Origin: Nostoc commune NIES-4072
GTDB taxonomy: Bacteria > Cyanobacteriota > Cyanobacteriia > Cyanobacteriales > Nostocaceae
NCBI RefSeq assembly: GCF_003113895.1
Contig: NZ_BDUD01000001.1
Span: forward strand, 1,587,821-1,651,820
Direction of reading: 5' to 3'
DNA: 64,000 nucleotides
Positions 25,177 through 34,876 of this stretch are shown piece after piece. The stretch's first letter is position 1. Every line of letters starts with the position of its first letter. A program made the position numbers and the translations under genes. The notes beneath the pieces are model-generated. The model made no database searches. It saw only the letters and a list, made by a program, of their open reading frames with translations, and had not been told where the DNA came from.

Positions 25177-25764
25177 TTAAAAATTCAGCTTTGGCGGAAA
25201 CACCCTAGCTAAATCAAGAGACAAATTAGGGAAGCAGGGAAAATTTATTACCTCATTTGACAAGAAAATTCGCTTATTTGAATAACCATATCTGCCTTGG
25301 TTATCTTGATATGGTTCACTATAAGCTTCCAAATAATTATCGAATAAATTGAATATCCAATAATCAGTAATACCCGCTTTAGCATAGAGAGGTATTTTCA
25401 CATCTTGGTCATAAGCTAAAGAAGAATCTGAAACTTCCATCACCAATAAAACATCAGCAGGTTTAGGGTGAGCCGACAGATAATCATCAGCACGGTTTTG
25501 AACAATCGCAAAATCAGGCTCAGGTTCGCTATTAGGTGGCAAAGTAATCGGCGCTTGTGATTGCAAAGTAGCCTTGTCTCCCAGTATTTTGGGGAGTTCC
25601 TTCCACAGTTTTCTTAAACAAGTTTCATGGGCTGTACCTTTGGATGCCATTTCAATAATTTCCCCGTTGATTAATTCAATGTGGTCATCTTCATGGAAAA
25701 AGCCCAATTCTCCAAGCCTGTGGTATTCATCCAGTGTGAAGCGTTTAGCCTGAGCAATACTCAT
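25177..25764 (-). CDS. Uma2-family (DUF820) putative endonuclease
   Basis: A 195-residue Uma2/DUF820 protein, a family greatly expanded in cyanobacteria and related by fold to PD-(D/E)XK nucleases. Landmarks are FTLDEYHRLGELGFFHEDDHIELINGEI (described in parts), HETCLRKLWKEL, PEPDFAIVQ, then DVLLVMEVSDSSLAYD with the D/E-x-S/K pattern and KIPLYAKAGITDYWIF. The usual position for the catalytic Lys is Ser in this version of the family. Biological function is unknown; some members sit in toxin-like or phage contexts. It is 43 bases upstream of the nuclease-like gene at 25133 and on the same strand, so they may be co-transcribed. Confidence 0.85.
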   Translation of the reverse strand: MSIAQAKRFTLDEYHRLGELGFFHEDDHIELINGEIIEMASKGTAHETCLRKLWKELPKILGDKATLQSQAPITLPPNSEPEPDFAIVQNRADDYLSAHPKPADVLLVMEVSDSSLAYDQDVKIPLYAKAGITDYWIFNLFDNYLEAYSEPYQDNQGRYGYSNKRIFLSNEVINFPCFPNLSLDLARVFPPKLNF

Positions 25765-25855
25765 AACCTTACCTTTCTCTCATTGCCATAATCCCTATTC
25801 TAAATGTGTCAGAAATTGGTATGCTAAAAGCCGAGACTCGCTATAAAAGCAAACA

Positions 25856-27886
25856 ATGCCTGCGCCTACTATCAATCCCAGCATCACTGCCTTTCCCTTG
25901 AGTGCTGTAGTCGGTCAAGAAGCAATTAAATTAGCCTTGCTGTTAGCAGCCGTTGATCCTGGTTTGGGAGGAGTGGCGATCGCAGGTCGCCGGGGTACGG
26001 CAAAATCTGTGATGGCTCGTGCTATTCACGCTCTACTACCGCCGATTGAAGTTGTCAAAGATTCAATTAGTAATTGTGACCCCAACCATCCAGAAGAATG
26101 GGATGATCAACTGTTGGCGGAGTACGCAGACAAAGACATTCAAGATGTGCCCGTCGAAATTATCCCCGCGCCTTTTTTGCAAATCCCTCTAGGTATCACT
26201 GAAGACCGACTATTAGGTTCAGTAGATGTTGAAAAGTCTGTAAAACAAGGTGATACCATTTTTCAGCCTGGATTACTTGCTACAGCTAACCGGGGTGTAC
26301 TGTACGTAGATGAAATTAATTTATTAGATGACCAAATATCAAATCAGCTTCTAACAGTATTATCTGAAGGACGCAACCAGATAGAACGGGAAGGAATTAG
26401 TTTTCAGCATCCGTGCAAATCCCTGTTTATTGCCACCTACAATCCAGAAGAAGGTGGATTACGGGAGCATTTATTAGATAGGATTGCGATCGCACTTTCT
26501 GCTGACGGTGTACTCGGCTTAGATCAAAGAGTAGAAGCAGTTGAAGTTGCGATCGCTTATTCTAAATCTCCTCAAGATTTTCTCAAACAGTACAACGAAG
26601 ATTTAGACTCCCTGAAAACCCAAATCATCTTGGCACGGGAATGGTTAAAAGAAGTGATCATTACCCACGAACAAATTGCCTACTTGGTAGATGAAGCCAT
26701 TCGCGGCGGAGTTCAGGGACATCGCGCCGAGTTATTCGCCACGCGGGTTGCTAAAGCTGCGGCGGCTTTGGAGGGACGGACAACAGTTAATGCCGAAGAT
26801 TTGCGGCGTGCTGTGGAATTAGTGATTGTACCACGCGCCACAGTTGTGCAGACACCGCCACCCGATCAAGCACCACCACCGCCTCCACCTCCACCACAAC
26901 AGAATCAAGAAGAACCCCAGGAGGAATCTGAAGAGGAACAAGAAGAACAAGAACAGGAAGAGAATCAAGAGCAAGAACCCCCTAGTATCCCGGAAGAATT
27001 TATCTTTGATCCAGAAGGGGTAATTCTTGATGACAACGTGCTGTATTTTACTCAAATGGCGAAGCGGCAAGGTAAATCTGGTAGTCGCAGCGTCATCTTT
27101 TCCGATGACAGGGGACGCTACATTAAGCCGATGTTGCCCAAAGGGAAAGCGCGACGCATTGCAGTAGATGCTACTCTCAGGGCAGCTGCTCCTTATCAAA
27201 AAGCACGCAGAGAAAGACAACCAAATAGAAAAGTTATTGTCGAACAGCCTGATATTCGCTCGAAACGCTTGGTACGTAAAGCCGGGGCGTTGGTAGTATT
27301 TGTAGTAGATGCTTCTGGTTCAATGGCCCTGAATCGAATGCAATCGGCTAAAGGTGCGGTGATGCAACTTTTGACAGAAGCTTATCAAAATCGTGACCAA
27401 ATAGCATTAATTCCCTTCCGGGGAGAACAGGCAGAGGTATTATTGCCTCCAACACGTTCTATTGCTTTGGCGCGTAACCGCTTGGAAAGGTTGCCCTGTG
27501 GTGGGGGTTCGCCCTTAGCGCATGGTTTAACCCAAGCTGTGCGCGTCGGCTTAAATGCTCAGATGAGTGGAGATATTGGGCAAGTTGTCCTTGTAGCAAT
27601 CACCGATGGACGGGGTAATATTCCCTTAGCGCGTTCTTTGGGTGAACAGCTAGAACCAGGAGAAAAGCCAGATATCAAAGGAGAATTATTAGAAATTGCT
27701 GCCAGAATCCGGGCTTTGGGAATGCAACTATTAGTAATTGATACAGAAAGTAAATTTGTGTCTACTGGCTTTGCTAAAGAATTATCGCAAACAGCAGGCG
27801 GTAAATATTATCATTTGCCAAAAGCGACAGATCAAGCTATTGCTGCCATGACCAAAGGTGCGATCGCTGATTTAAAATCTCGGTAA
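25856..27886 (+). CDS. chlD: Magnesium chelatase subunit ChlD
   Basis: The D subunit of the ChlHID complex that inserts magnesium into protoporphyrin IX, the first step toward chlorophyll. At 676 residues it is normal for cyanobacteria. Residues about 10-330 form an AAA+ domain: modified Walker A in [19 protein letters not shown] as Walker B, and a sensor region in [18 protein letters not shown] linker near 345-380 is rich in proline and then acidic residues, as expected. Residues about 480-676 are a von Willebrand A domain with the MIDAS motif DASGSM. The ATG at 25856 opens a normal family N-terminus. It is divergent from the Uma2 gene. Confidence 0.96.
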   Translation: MPAPTINPSITAFPLSAVVGQEAIKLALLLAAVDPGLGGVAIAGRRGTAKSVMARAIHALLPPIEVVKDSISNCDPNHPEEWDDQLLAEYADKDIQDVPVEIIPAPFLQIPLGITEDRLLGSVDVEKSVKQGDTIFQPGLLATANRGVLYVDEINLLDDQISNQLLTVLSEGRNQIEREGISFQHPCKSLFIATYNPEEGGLREHLLDRIAIALSADGVLGLDQRVEAVEVAIAYSKSPQDFLKQYNEDLDSLKTQIILAREWLKEVIITHEQIAYLVDEAIRGGVQGHRAELFATRVAKAAAALEGRTTVNAEDLRRAVELVIVPRATVVQTPPPDQAPPPPPPPPQQNQEEPQEESEEEQEEQEQEENQEQEPPSIPEEFIFDPEGVILDDNVLYFTQMAKRQGKSGSRSVIFSDDRGRYIKPMLPKGKARRIAVDATLRAAAPYQKARRERQPNRKVIVEQPDIRSKRLVRKAGALVVFVVDASGSMALNRMQSAKGAVMQLLTEAYQNRDQIALIPFRGEQAEVLLPPTRSIALARNRLERLPCGGGSPLAHGLTQAVRVGLNAQMSGDIGQVVLVAITDGRGNIPLARSLGEQLEPGEKPDIKGELLEIAARIRALGMQLLVIDTESKFVSTGFAKELSQTAGGKYYHLPKATDQAIAAMTKGAIADLKSR

Positions 27887-27909
27887 TTAGTCATTAGTCA
27901 TTAGTCATT
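27887..27909. repeat. AGTCATT heptamer repeat after chlD
   Basis: Three copies of the seven-base unit begin directly after the chlD stop codon. The same unit recurs at 59592-59626. Confidence 0.8.
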
Positions 27910-27929
27910 GGATTTTTGACTCAGCACGA

Positions 27930-28715
27930 CTACGATCCAGTGGGCATTACCTGTGGTTGTAAATAGCAAATCAAATCTTGGATTCCCTTTTGCAGATACC
28001 GCGTTACTGTCATTGGACTAGTACCAATGTTTTTAGCAGCATCCTTGCGAGAAAGTTCCTTCAAAAATACCATTTCAACTGCCATCCGGGGCTTTTCTTC
28101 CAACATATTGATTGCGCCTTGGAGTTGTTGGCGTTCTTCTTCTTGTTGCAGAAGGACATGAGAACGAGGACAAGGAAGTGCTTCACCCAAGGTTATTTGG
28201 CAATCAACATAGTTAACTGCGGTTGCATCTAAACTCAAAGGCATCCGGTTTTGAGCAGCTAACTTGGTTTCTTGCCATTCATGCACAGATACCCGAAGGT
28301 GGCTGGCAATTTCAGCATCCTTGGGCTGACGACCTAAAGACATTGCCAAGTCCTTGCGAATCTTTTGCCCTTCATTATATAATTCTTGCCAACGACGGGG
28401 AATTTTTAATAGAGTACTGCGATCGCGCAAAAAGTGCAGCATCTCACCGCGAATATATGGCACTGCAAAAGAACTAAAAGCATATCCTTGGCTAGGATCG
28501 AAACGCTCAATTGCCCTAATCAAACCAAAATAACCAATTTGTTCTAAATCTTCATAAGGTTCATTACATTGATGGCTGAATTTATGAGCCATCTTCCGTA
28601 CCAAGCCAGTATGTAACTGTACAAGTTTATTACGAAGTTTAATAGATGGATTCTGGTGGTACAAGTGTAATAATTCTATACCATCAGTTCGTAAAGAGGA
28701 CTCACTTGCTGCCAT
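27930..28715 (-). CDS. sigF: Group 3 RNA polymerase sigma factor SigF
   Basis: A 261-residue alternative sigma factor, close to cyanobacterial SigF, which in Synechocystis controls motility and pili. Region 2 reads EDLEQIGYFGLIRAIERFDPSQGYAFSSFA (in parts), including the DNA-melting segment YAFSSFAVPYIRGEM; regions 3 and 4 are present, with the helix-turn-helix in KELSRKDAAKNIGTSPMTVTRYL. I prefer the ATG at 28715: the AAAGGA ribosome binding site then stands six bases away, whereas it would touch the other ATG at 28721. No anti-sigma gene is adjacent. Confidence 0.9.
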   Translation of the reverse strand: MAASESSLRTDGIELLHLYHQNPSIKLRNKLVQLHTGLVRKMAHKFSHQCNEPYEDLEQIGYFGLIRAIERFDPSQGYAFSSFAVPYIRGEMLHFLRDRSTLLKIPRRWQELYNEGQKIRKDLAMSLGRQPKDAEIASHLRVSVHEWQETKLAAQNRMPLSLDATAVNYVDCQITLGEALPCPRSHVLLQQEEERQQLQGAINMLEEKPRMAVEMVFLKELSRKDAAKNIGTSPMTVTRYLQKGIQDLICYLQPQVMPTGS

Positions 28716-28721
28716 ATACAT

Positions 28722-29051
28722 TCCTTTGTTGTAACTCCTATTCCTGGGAAAATGGAGTTGCGTATATTTTCTTCTAAGCTGTTATTATTTTCCTTAGCAA
28801 GGGCAGAATAAGCTATCGTCGTTTCACTGAACTTGTGAGGAGTCGCACTCCATAATTCAGTATTTGTACGCATGATTTTATTACCCTCGCTGTTGCAGGT
28901 AATGTTTGTTTTTCAGATAAAAATTTCGACCTTACATAATCTTTTTTGTTTAGTTGTCTCCTACCTTACGTAGCCCTTAGTGGTTTCTTGCCTTAAATCT
29001 TGGTAAGAATAGAAATAGGCTGAACGTTTTCCTAAAAAACAGTTTTTCAAT
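28722..29051. other. Divergent promoter region between sigF and the BI-1 gene
   Basis: About 330 bases that serve two divergent genes. A 65-codon frame runs on the minus strand (28676-28873), but nothing about its sequence makes it a convincing gene. The right half contains short AT-rich promoter-like stretches before the ATG at 29052. Confidence 0.45.
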
Positions 29052-29780
29052 ATGAGCAATACCAGTAATTTTCGTGAAGCTATCCGTGAGGCTAAATCTC
29101 ACGCCCTCGTTGGCCCAAATGTGATTGCCAACGCTCTCCCCTACGTCGGTGGTGGATTAGTACTAACGGCATTAGGAACCTACGGCGGTTTGGGAGTTAT
29201 CCGTACTAACCCCGAAATATTCTTTCCCACCTTCATTGGTGCGGTGATTTTGGAGTTAGTTTTGTTCTTTGTTGCCCAAAATGTTGCCCAAAAAGGTAAC
29301 AAGGGTCTTGCACTACCCCTGCTAGCAACCTACAGTCTCTTGTCTGGGTATACTCTCAGTGGCTTAGTATTTGTCGCTTTGAGATCCCAAGGTGTTGGCA
29401 TTCAAGGTATTGGTATAGCTGCCCTTGGTTGTGGCGTTACCTTTATTGCTGCCCGTCAAATTGGTTCAAATCTTTCTGAACAAGATGGCATGGCTTTGAC
29501 GAAAACCATCAATCTCGGCGTTATCGCCTTGGTGGTTGTATGTCTTGCCCAATTCGGCTTTACGATGTTTGGTGTTTACACGCCAAATTGGTTAGAAATC
29601 GCCATCTCCGGTTTAGGAGTATTTCTGTTTGTTGGGGTTTCTGTTGTCGATTTCTACATCTTGCCCCGCACTTACAGCGATGACCAATATCTGCCTGCTG
29701 CTTTGTCGATGTACTTAACTTACATCAACTTGTTTGTCTTTATATTGCGGTTGCTAATTGCCATAAATGGCCGCGATTAA
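29052..29780 (+). CDS. Bax inhibitor-1 (BI-1/YccA) family membrane protein
   Basis: A 242-residue protein with seven hydrophobic helices and a soluble N-terminus of about 25 residues. The helix content and the segments LPLLATYSLLSGYTLSGLVF and VVDFYILPRTYSDDQYLPAALSMYLTYINLFVFILRLL (given in parts) are hallmarks of the BI-1/YccA/TMBIM family. The acidic pair near helices 6-7 is associated with a pH-dependent calcium leak in the Bacillus homologue. Its role in cyanobacteria is not settled. A strong terminator follows. Confidence 0.9.
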   Translation: MSNTSNFREAIREAKSHALVGPNVIANALPYVGGGLVLTALGTYGGLGVIRTNPEIFFPTFIGAVILELVLFFVAQNVAQKGNKGLALPLLATYSLLSGYTLSGLVFVALRSQGVGIQGIGIAALGCGVTFIAARQIGSNLSEQDGMALTKTINLGVIALVVVCLAQFGFTMFGVYTPNWLEIAISGLGVFLFVGVSVVDFYILPRTYSDDQYLPAALSMYLTYINLFVFILRLLIAINGRD

Positions 29781-29821
29781 TTGTCTGTAGGCAATTACAA
29801 AAGTAAAGTTTTATAAAGTAA

Positions 29822-29854
29822 AAACCGTGGTTAAATTTTCAGTAACCACGGTTT
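29822..29854 (+). terminator. Intrinsic terminator of the BI-1 gene
   Basis: AAACCGTGGTTA (29822-29833) pairs fully with TAACCACGGTTT (29843-29854) across a nine-base loop, ending in a run of six T. A textbook factor-independent terminator, 42 bases past the stop codon. Confidence 0.93.
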
Positions 29855-29877
29855 TTTCACTGTTTTAATATAGAATA

Positions 29878-30032
29878 TATATAGGATTACTATTTGATTT
29901 TTGAACGAAATTAAGTATTGTAGAGTGTGTTAGAACGGAGTTCGTAACGCACTATGAACACGAGTTTGATGCGTTACGCTGTCGCTAACACATCCTACGT
30001 ATATTTTCAGAAATCAAACCGGATTCCTATAG
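29878..30032. mobile_element. 155-base MITE-like element, copy 1
   Basis: The outer ends form an imperfect inverted repeat of about 28 bases: TATAGGATTACTATTTGATT at the left and, read in reverse, TATAGGAATCCGGTTTGATT at the right. The core holds an inner pair, TGTGTTAG...GTAACGCA and TGCGTTAC...CTAACACA. No protein is encoded. A second copy with the same ends and core lies at 56995-57383. This copy ends 28 bases before the divergent RF2 gene, so the gene's promoter must lie in or beyond it. Confidence 0.85.
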
Positions 30033-30060
30033 ATAAGTTAAGTATCAAGTGAGCAAAACT

Positions 30061-31222
30061 ATGCTTGAACTCGCAAATATCAAACGTGAAGTAGAAAAGT
30101 GGTCTAATATCTTGGGTAAGGCTGAGGAGTGTCTTTGACCTTCAATATTTGACTGCAACAATTCAATACTTTCATTTAGTAATTGCTCAACCAGATTTTT
30201 GGAAAAATCCCACCCCTGCTTATCAGACACTTCAAGAAATTGAATACTCCATATTCTACAACCATCAGAAATATCAGCGTTGGTGTTCAATTCTAGAAGA
30301 TATCAAGGCTGCACTGGAGTTGTTGGAATTATCAGCCGATGAGCAATTACTGCAAGAGGCGCAAACCAACCTTACCCAACTCCAAAAAGAACTCGAAACA
30401 GCAGAAATAAGACAGTTATTATCTGACGCCCATGACAAAAACGGTGCATTTATCACTATAACTGCTGGGGTTGGTGTTGTAGATGCTGAATATTGGGCAT
30501 ATATGTTGCTGCAAATGTACTGGCGTTGGGCAAAAAGCCACAATTACCAATTGGATGTAGTAGAGATTTCTGATGGGAATGAGGCCGGAATTAAGTATGC
30601 AACCTTAGAAATTACAGCACATTGTGCATACGGCTACCTCAAATCAGAAACAGGTACACATCAATTACAGCAAATATCGCCCTTTGATGCTGCTAACAGC
30701 TTGCGGACGAGTTTAGCAAGTGTAGAAGTTATCCCAATATTGGATGAGTCTATTGAGTGGGAAATTCCAGAGAAGGATTTGGAAATTACTTGGTATCGCC
30801 ATCGCGGGAATATCAACCGTCCAGAAGTATGGGTGCGGGCGGTTCACGTTCCTACCGGGATTAGCGTATTTTGTGACCAACAACGTAGTCAAATGCAGAA
30901 CAAAGAGAAAGCCCTAGCTATTCTCAAGAGTAAACTGTTTGCGATGCCTACGGCTGGCTACGCCTACGCACAAGCCCAACATGTCCAGATTAACAAAATT
31001 CAACCCCAACAGATAAAACCTCTATCCAACAAGCTTATCCGTGAATATATTTTGCATCCTTACACCAAGGTGAAAGATTTACGTACTAATGTAGAAACAC
31101 CTGCTGCGACAGAGGTATTAGACGGTAAAATTGATTTCTTTATCAAAGCCTATCTGCAACAGCTAAATCACACTACTTCAGTGGGTGAAGAAGCGCTTGA
31201 TAATTTCAAGTCACTTTTGTAA
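30061..31222 (+). CDS. GGQ-less RF2 paralogue with programmed +1 frameshift
   Basis: A full-length second copy of peptide release factor 2. The 25-codon first part ends CTT TGA (TGA at 30136-30138); a +1 shift at CTTTGAC joins the long frame ending at 31222, giving about 386 residues. A GAGGAG stretch just before the slip site is the ribosome-stalling signal expected of prfB. The stop-recognition tripeptide SPF is kept (QQISPFDAANS). The peptidyl-hydrolysis loop is gone: the true RF2 next door has [11 protein letters not shown], here it reads RHRGNINRPEV (near 30797-30830). The conserved GAGGTDA is GVGVVDA. Near 30940-30970 a Nostoc repeat of type GCGATGCCTACGG has been inserted in frame. No other stop exists, so it looks kept and used but not as a normal terminator. 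Confidence 0.82.
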
Positions 31223-31338
31223 CTTATATAAGTAGTGTAGAAAAAATTTGCCCAACTACAGCTAAAATCAAGAAACACAAGTAGAATAAAGAGCAATTTT
31301 CCAATTTAAAGCGCTCTATCTCTCATTCAGCAAGCACT

Positions 31339-32461
31339 ATGGAAGTTTTAGAACTCAAACGCGAAATCGAAACGTTGTCTGGCCGCCTGGGTAAAACCCA
31401 GGACTATCTTTGACGTACCTGCACTGACAGCCAAAATTCAAGACCTCGAAAAAATATCAGCACAGCCAGACTTTTGGGATAACCAAACCCAAGCCCAACA
31501 AACTCTGCAAGAACTCAATGACCTGAAAGCCCACCTCCAGCAATACGATCGCTGGCACGCCAATCTAGAAGATACTAAGGCAGTTGTTGAATTATTGGAG
31601 TTAGAAACCGATGAGGCACTACTCCAAGAAGCAGAATCTACCATCACTAAACTGAATCGTGACCTGGATCAGTGGGAGTTACAACAGTTACTTTCTGGCC
31701 CCTATGATGCGGAAGGTGCTGTATTGACGATTAGTGCTGGTGCTGGTGGCACAGATGCTCAAGACTGGGCATTTATGCTGATGCGGATGTACACCCGTTG
31801 GGGCGAAGCACACGGTTATAAGGTAACTTTAGCTGAAGAGTCGGAGGGTGATGAAGCCGGAATTAAATCTGCAACCCTAGAAATTACTGGTCGCTATGCT
31901 TATGGTTACTTGCGATCGGAAATGGGTACACATCGCTTAGTGCGGATTTCACCTTTTAATGCCAACGGCAAGCGACAAACCAGTTTTGCAGGGGTGGAAG
32001 TGATGCCGCAGATTGATAACTCTGTGCAATTGGATATTCCAGATAAGGATTTGGAAATCACCACAACTCGTTCTGGTGGTAAAGGTGGGCAAAACGTCAA
32101 CAAAGTAGAAACTGCGGTGCGGATTGTTCACCTTCCCACTGGTCTTGCTGTGCGCTGTACAGAAGAGCGATCGCAGCTACAAAATAAAGAAAAAGCTCTA
32201 AATCGCCTCAAAGCCAAGCTGTTGGTCATCGCCAAGGAGCAACGCGCCCAAGAAATTGCCGAAATTCGTGGCGATATGGTGGAAGCCTCCTGGGGAAACC
32301 AAATCCGTAACTATGTATTTCACCCTTACCAGATGGTGAAAGATTTGCGTACAAATACAGAAACAACGGCGATTAACGATGTGATGAATGGCGAAATTGA
32401 TCCATTCATTCAAGCTTATCTGCGCCAAGAAAATAAATTAGTAGAAAACACTTCTGCATAA
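31339..32461 (+). CDS. prfB: Peptide chain release factor 2 (programmed frameshift)
   Basis: Recognises UGA and UAA stops and releases the finished protein. The reading frame is interrupted by an in-frame TGA at 31411-31413 in CTTTGAC; a +1 shift at this site is the well-known autoregulation of prfB, since low RF2 favours shifting. An AGGA stretch lies a few bases upstream. The frame then runs to 32461 for about 373 residues in all. Both functional motifs are intact: SPF in [11 protein letters not shown] and GGQ in [12 protein letters not shown] strong terminator follows. It lies 116 bases after the GGQ-less paralogue, with which it shares the N-terminal pattern L-E-L-[AK]-x-[IR]-K-R-E. Confidence 0.95.
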
Positions 32462-32474
32462 TTTTGCATTATTT

Positions 32475-32516
32475 ACAAGTGCTAAGTAATTAACTTTAAT
32501 ATTACTTAGCACTTGT
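32475..32516 (+). terminator. Strong intrinsic terminator of prfB
   Basis: A perfect 16-bp stem, ACAAGTGCTAAGTAAT with ATTACTTAGCACTTGT, surrounds a ten-base loop and is followed by TATTTATTTTT. It lies 13 bases after the prfB stop. Confidence 0.93.
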
Positions 32517-32664
32517 TATTTATTTTTCTAATAATTGGTGTGATTGCATAGCATTCCTTCTTATTGGGGCGTTTTTAGATAAATTCCTGAGTAATATACA
32601 GGCGATCGCCACTCTATCCCAGGCCAACTGTTACAGTTATAAAAGAGTCTGTGGACAAATAACT

Positions 32665-32820
32665 ATGAGCAACACTCCTTCAACAGAACCTCAACCTAGC
32701 TACGTAAAACTCGCTATGCGAAACATGGTGCGGAAGGGTGGAACTTCCTTAAAGCATTTTGCGTTGACTGCCGTAGGGCTTTTAGCTCTCCTTGTTGGTC
32801 TTGCTTACCTAACTCACTAG
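32665..32820 (+). CDS. DUF3285-family small membrane protein
   Basis: A 51-residue protein typical of cyanobacteria. A polar start (MSNTPSTEPQPSYVKLAMRN) is followed by the basic MVRKGGTSLKHF and one membrane helix ending at LAYLTH. The sequence matches the DUF3285 family as I remember it; no function is known. It stands 33 bases upstream of ybeY and likely shares its transcript. The DUF3285-ybeY-dgkA-trpG order is a recurring cyanobacterial neighbourhood. Confidence 0.83.
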   Translation: MSNTPSTEPQPSYVKLAMRNMVRKGGTSLKHFALTAVGLLALLVGLAYLTH

Positions 32821-32853
32821 CAAAAAACCGTAAACCTCAGATTAGGAGACTAT

Positions 32854-33387
32854 GTGCCCCTGAGCGTTGAACTATACGTAGAGGATGATTTTTACGAGTT
32901 GTCCCCGACAACATCTGTAAAAATTGATTATCCTGATCCCCGAATTACTCCTGAAACTTGGGAAAATTGGTTTAATCACTGGTTGGAAATCCTTCACCCT
33001 CATATTCCACCAGCGCCAAGCTATGAAATTGGGCTGCGTTTGACAGATGACTCGCAAATTCAAGAACTAAATAGCCAATATCGGCAACAAAATAAGCCCA
33101 CAGACGTTTTAGCCTTTGCTGCTTTGGAGGTGGATTTTCCTCAAAGCAAAGAGATGCTTGCTTCTGTACCATTATACTTAGGTGATATCATCGTGTCTGT
33201 AGATACAGCACAGCGTCAAGCTCAACAGCAGGAACATAGCTTACCCACTGAGTTAGCCTGGTTAGCTAGTCACGGTTTGTTACATCTCTTGGGCTGGGAT
33301 CATCCTGATGAAGAAAGTTTGGGGCGAATGTTAGAACAGCAAGTGAGATTGCTGAATGCAATAGGTATTCCTATTGACATGGAATAG
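32854..33387 (+). CDS. ybeY: Endoribonuclease YbeY (rRNA maturation)
   Basis: A metal-dependent endoribonuclease involved in 16S rRNA 3'-end maturation and ribosome quality control. The zinc signature HGLLHLLGWDH is complete near residues 140-150. The preceding strands (LTDDSQIQELNSQYRQQNKPTDVLAF and YLGDIIVS, in parts) are normal. The start is the GTG at 32854; an ATG two bases earlier is out of frame and closes at once. The 177-residue length includes the extended N-terminus usual in cyanobacteria. It precedes dgkA, as in many bacteria. Confidence 0.95.
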   Translation: MPLSVELYVEDDFYELSPTTSVKIDYPDPRITPETWENWFNHWLEILHPHIPPAPSYEIGLRLTDDSQIQELNSQYRQQNKPTDVLAFAALEVDFPQSKEMLASVPLYLGDIIVSVDTAQRQAQQQEHSLPTELAWLASHGLLHLLGWDHPDEESLGRMLEQQVRLLNAIGIPIDME

Positions 33388-33540
33388 TAGTAGTTCGTGT
33401 ATTTCTATAATGTTAATTTTGGGTAATGCTTTTATAATACTTCTGTGGAAAATTGCTTAAAGATTGCCTCAAAGTTAATTCTGCCATTAAAATCGGCGAA
33501 TATTCCCACGTAGCAACTCTGTTTTTGTGTTTTTAAGTCT

Positions 33541-33996
33541 ATGTCCCAAAAAATTTCTCCATCACCAACGCCTACCTCGTTACAAACACTGGTGTCTAAC
33601 GAACGGGAATTCTCCTGGAAAGTAGCCTCTAATTTATTTGTTAGTTTTAAATATGCCTGGGCTGGAATCAGCTATAGTTTTCAAACTCAACGGAATTTTC
33701 GCATTCATGTAAGTGTTTGTGCCTTAGCGATCGCTTTAAGCGTTTTTCTACATCTGCAAGCGGTAGAAATAGCGGTAATAGGTGTAACTAGTGGTTTAGT
33801 TTTGGCATTAGAGTTACTAAATACAGCGATCGAGTCTCTTGTAGACTTAACCGTTAAGCAGACATACCATGAATTGGCAAAAATTGCTAAAGATTGTGCG
33901 GCTGGTGCAGTGCTTGTCTCTGCTTTGGTAGCGGTGCTAGTAGCTTGTACGCTCCTGCTCCCTCCTCTGGTAAAGTTAATTATATCAACTTTGTAG
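33541..33996 (+). CDS. dgkA: Diacylglycerol/undecaprenol kinase DgkA
   Basis: A small membrane kinase of the prokaryotic DgkA family, which phosphorylates diacylglycerol or undecaprenol. At 151 residues it carries an N-terminal polar extension (residues 1-35). The family core AGISYSFQTQRNFRIH, the active-site motif ELLNTAIESLVD and AKDCAAGAVLVSAL follow, within three membrane helices. Position after ybeY is conserved in many bacteria, which supports the call. In Gram-positive organisms the substrate is undecaprenol; which is used here is unknown. Confidence 0.92.
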   Translation: MSQKISPSPTPTSLQTLVSNEREFSWKVASNLFVSFKYAWAGISYSFQTQRNFRIHVSVCALAIALSVFLHLQAVEIAVIGVTSGLVLALELLNTAIESLVDLTVKQTYHELAKIAKDCAAGAVLVSALVAVLVACTLLLPPLVKLIISTL

Positions 33997-34273
33997 ACTT
34001 GATTTACTCCGGCGTAGTCCAACCCAGGCATCGCCAAGTGAGCCGATAAACACTCTGTCCGATTCCCTGGAAAACACATTATAAGCAATTTAAAAGTGAG
34101 GCGATGTCTACGACGGGCTATGCCTACGTGCCAAGCATCCTAGATAAAGGGTTACTCGGTAATTTTTAGCCGTCCACGTCAGCGTTATTTTTACACCTAG
34201 CGAACAAATAGCATGAGATATTTGTCTATGCTTTTTGTAACTGATGAGTGGTAAAAACCAGGAGTTATGAGCT

Positions 34274-34873
34274 TTGATTATAGTTATCGACAATTACGAC
34301 AGTTTTACATATAATTTGGTGCAGTATCTGGGAGAATTAGCAGCAGAATTCCCAGTGGCAGATGATATTAAAGTTTTTCGTAACGATAAGATATCCATAG
34401 ATGAAATTCAGGCATTAAAGCCCGAAGCCGTGGTTATTTCTCCTGGGCCAGGTCGCCCGGAAGATGCCGGTATTTCTTTAAAATTGATTGAACAGCTAGG
34501 GCAAGAGTTGCCAATTTTGGGTGTTTGTTTAGGACATCAAAGCATTGGTCAAGTGTTCGGTGGTAAAATAATTCCTGCTCCAGAGTTGATGCATGGCAAA
34601 ACCTCTCAGGTGTCTCACACTGGGGTGGGGGTTTTTCGGGGATTAGAAAATCCTTTAACCGCAACCAGGTATCATAGTTTGGTGATAGAACGTGAGACTT
34701 GCCCAGATGTGTTAGAAATCACCGCTTGGGTTGAAGATAACACCATTATGGGAGTGCGACACCGGAAATATCCTCATATTCAGGGCGTCCAGTTTCACCC
34801 AGAGAGTGTCCTGACATCTTCAGGAAAACAGTTATTGCGAAATTTTCTGGAACAGTTACAGTCGAGAGCATAA
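34274..34873 (+). CDS. trpG: Glutamine amidotransferase of anthranilate/aminodeoxychorismate synthase
   Basis: Component II that supplies ammonia from glutamine to chorismate-using synthases, for tryptophan or folate. The catalytic triad is present: Cys in [13 protein letters not shown] and His/Glu in [11 protein letters not shown]. The N-terminus [16 protein letters not shown] is classic, so the start must be the TTG at 34274: an in-frame TGA stands two codons upstream, and GGAG lies at a normal distance. 199 residues. Whether this copy serves trp, pab or both cannot be told; no component I gene is near. Confidence 0.92.
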   Translation: MIIVIDNYDSFTYNLVQYLGELAAEFPVADDIKVFRNDKISIDEIQALKPEAVVISPGPGRPEDAGISLKLIEQLGQELPILGVCLGHQSIGQVFGGKIIPAPELMHGKTSQVSHTGVGVFRGLENPLTATRYHSLVIERETCPDVLEITAWVEDNTIMGVRHRKYPHIQGVQFHPESVLTSSGKQLLRNFLEQLQSRA

Positions 34874-34876
34874 TTA

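Noticed and set aside
26819..27220. Minus-strand frame of 133 codons rich in Leu, Phe and Trp
   Set aside because: It is antisense to the proline- and acid-rich linker of chlD, and its odd composition is a mirror of that linker.
28676..28873. Possible 65-residue gene overlapping the sigF start
   Set aside because: No recognisable features, overlaps sigF by about 40 bases and lies in a divergent promoter region. Not impossible, but unsupported.
30061..31222. Treating the RF2-like gene as a plain pseudogene because of its in-frame TGA
   Set aside because: The TGA is the programmed frameshift site, with its upstream GAGGAG and CTTTGAC context, and the rest of the frame is fully open.
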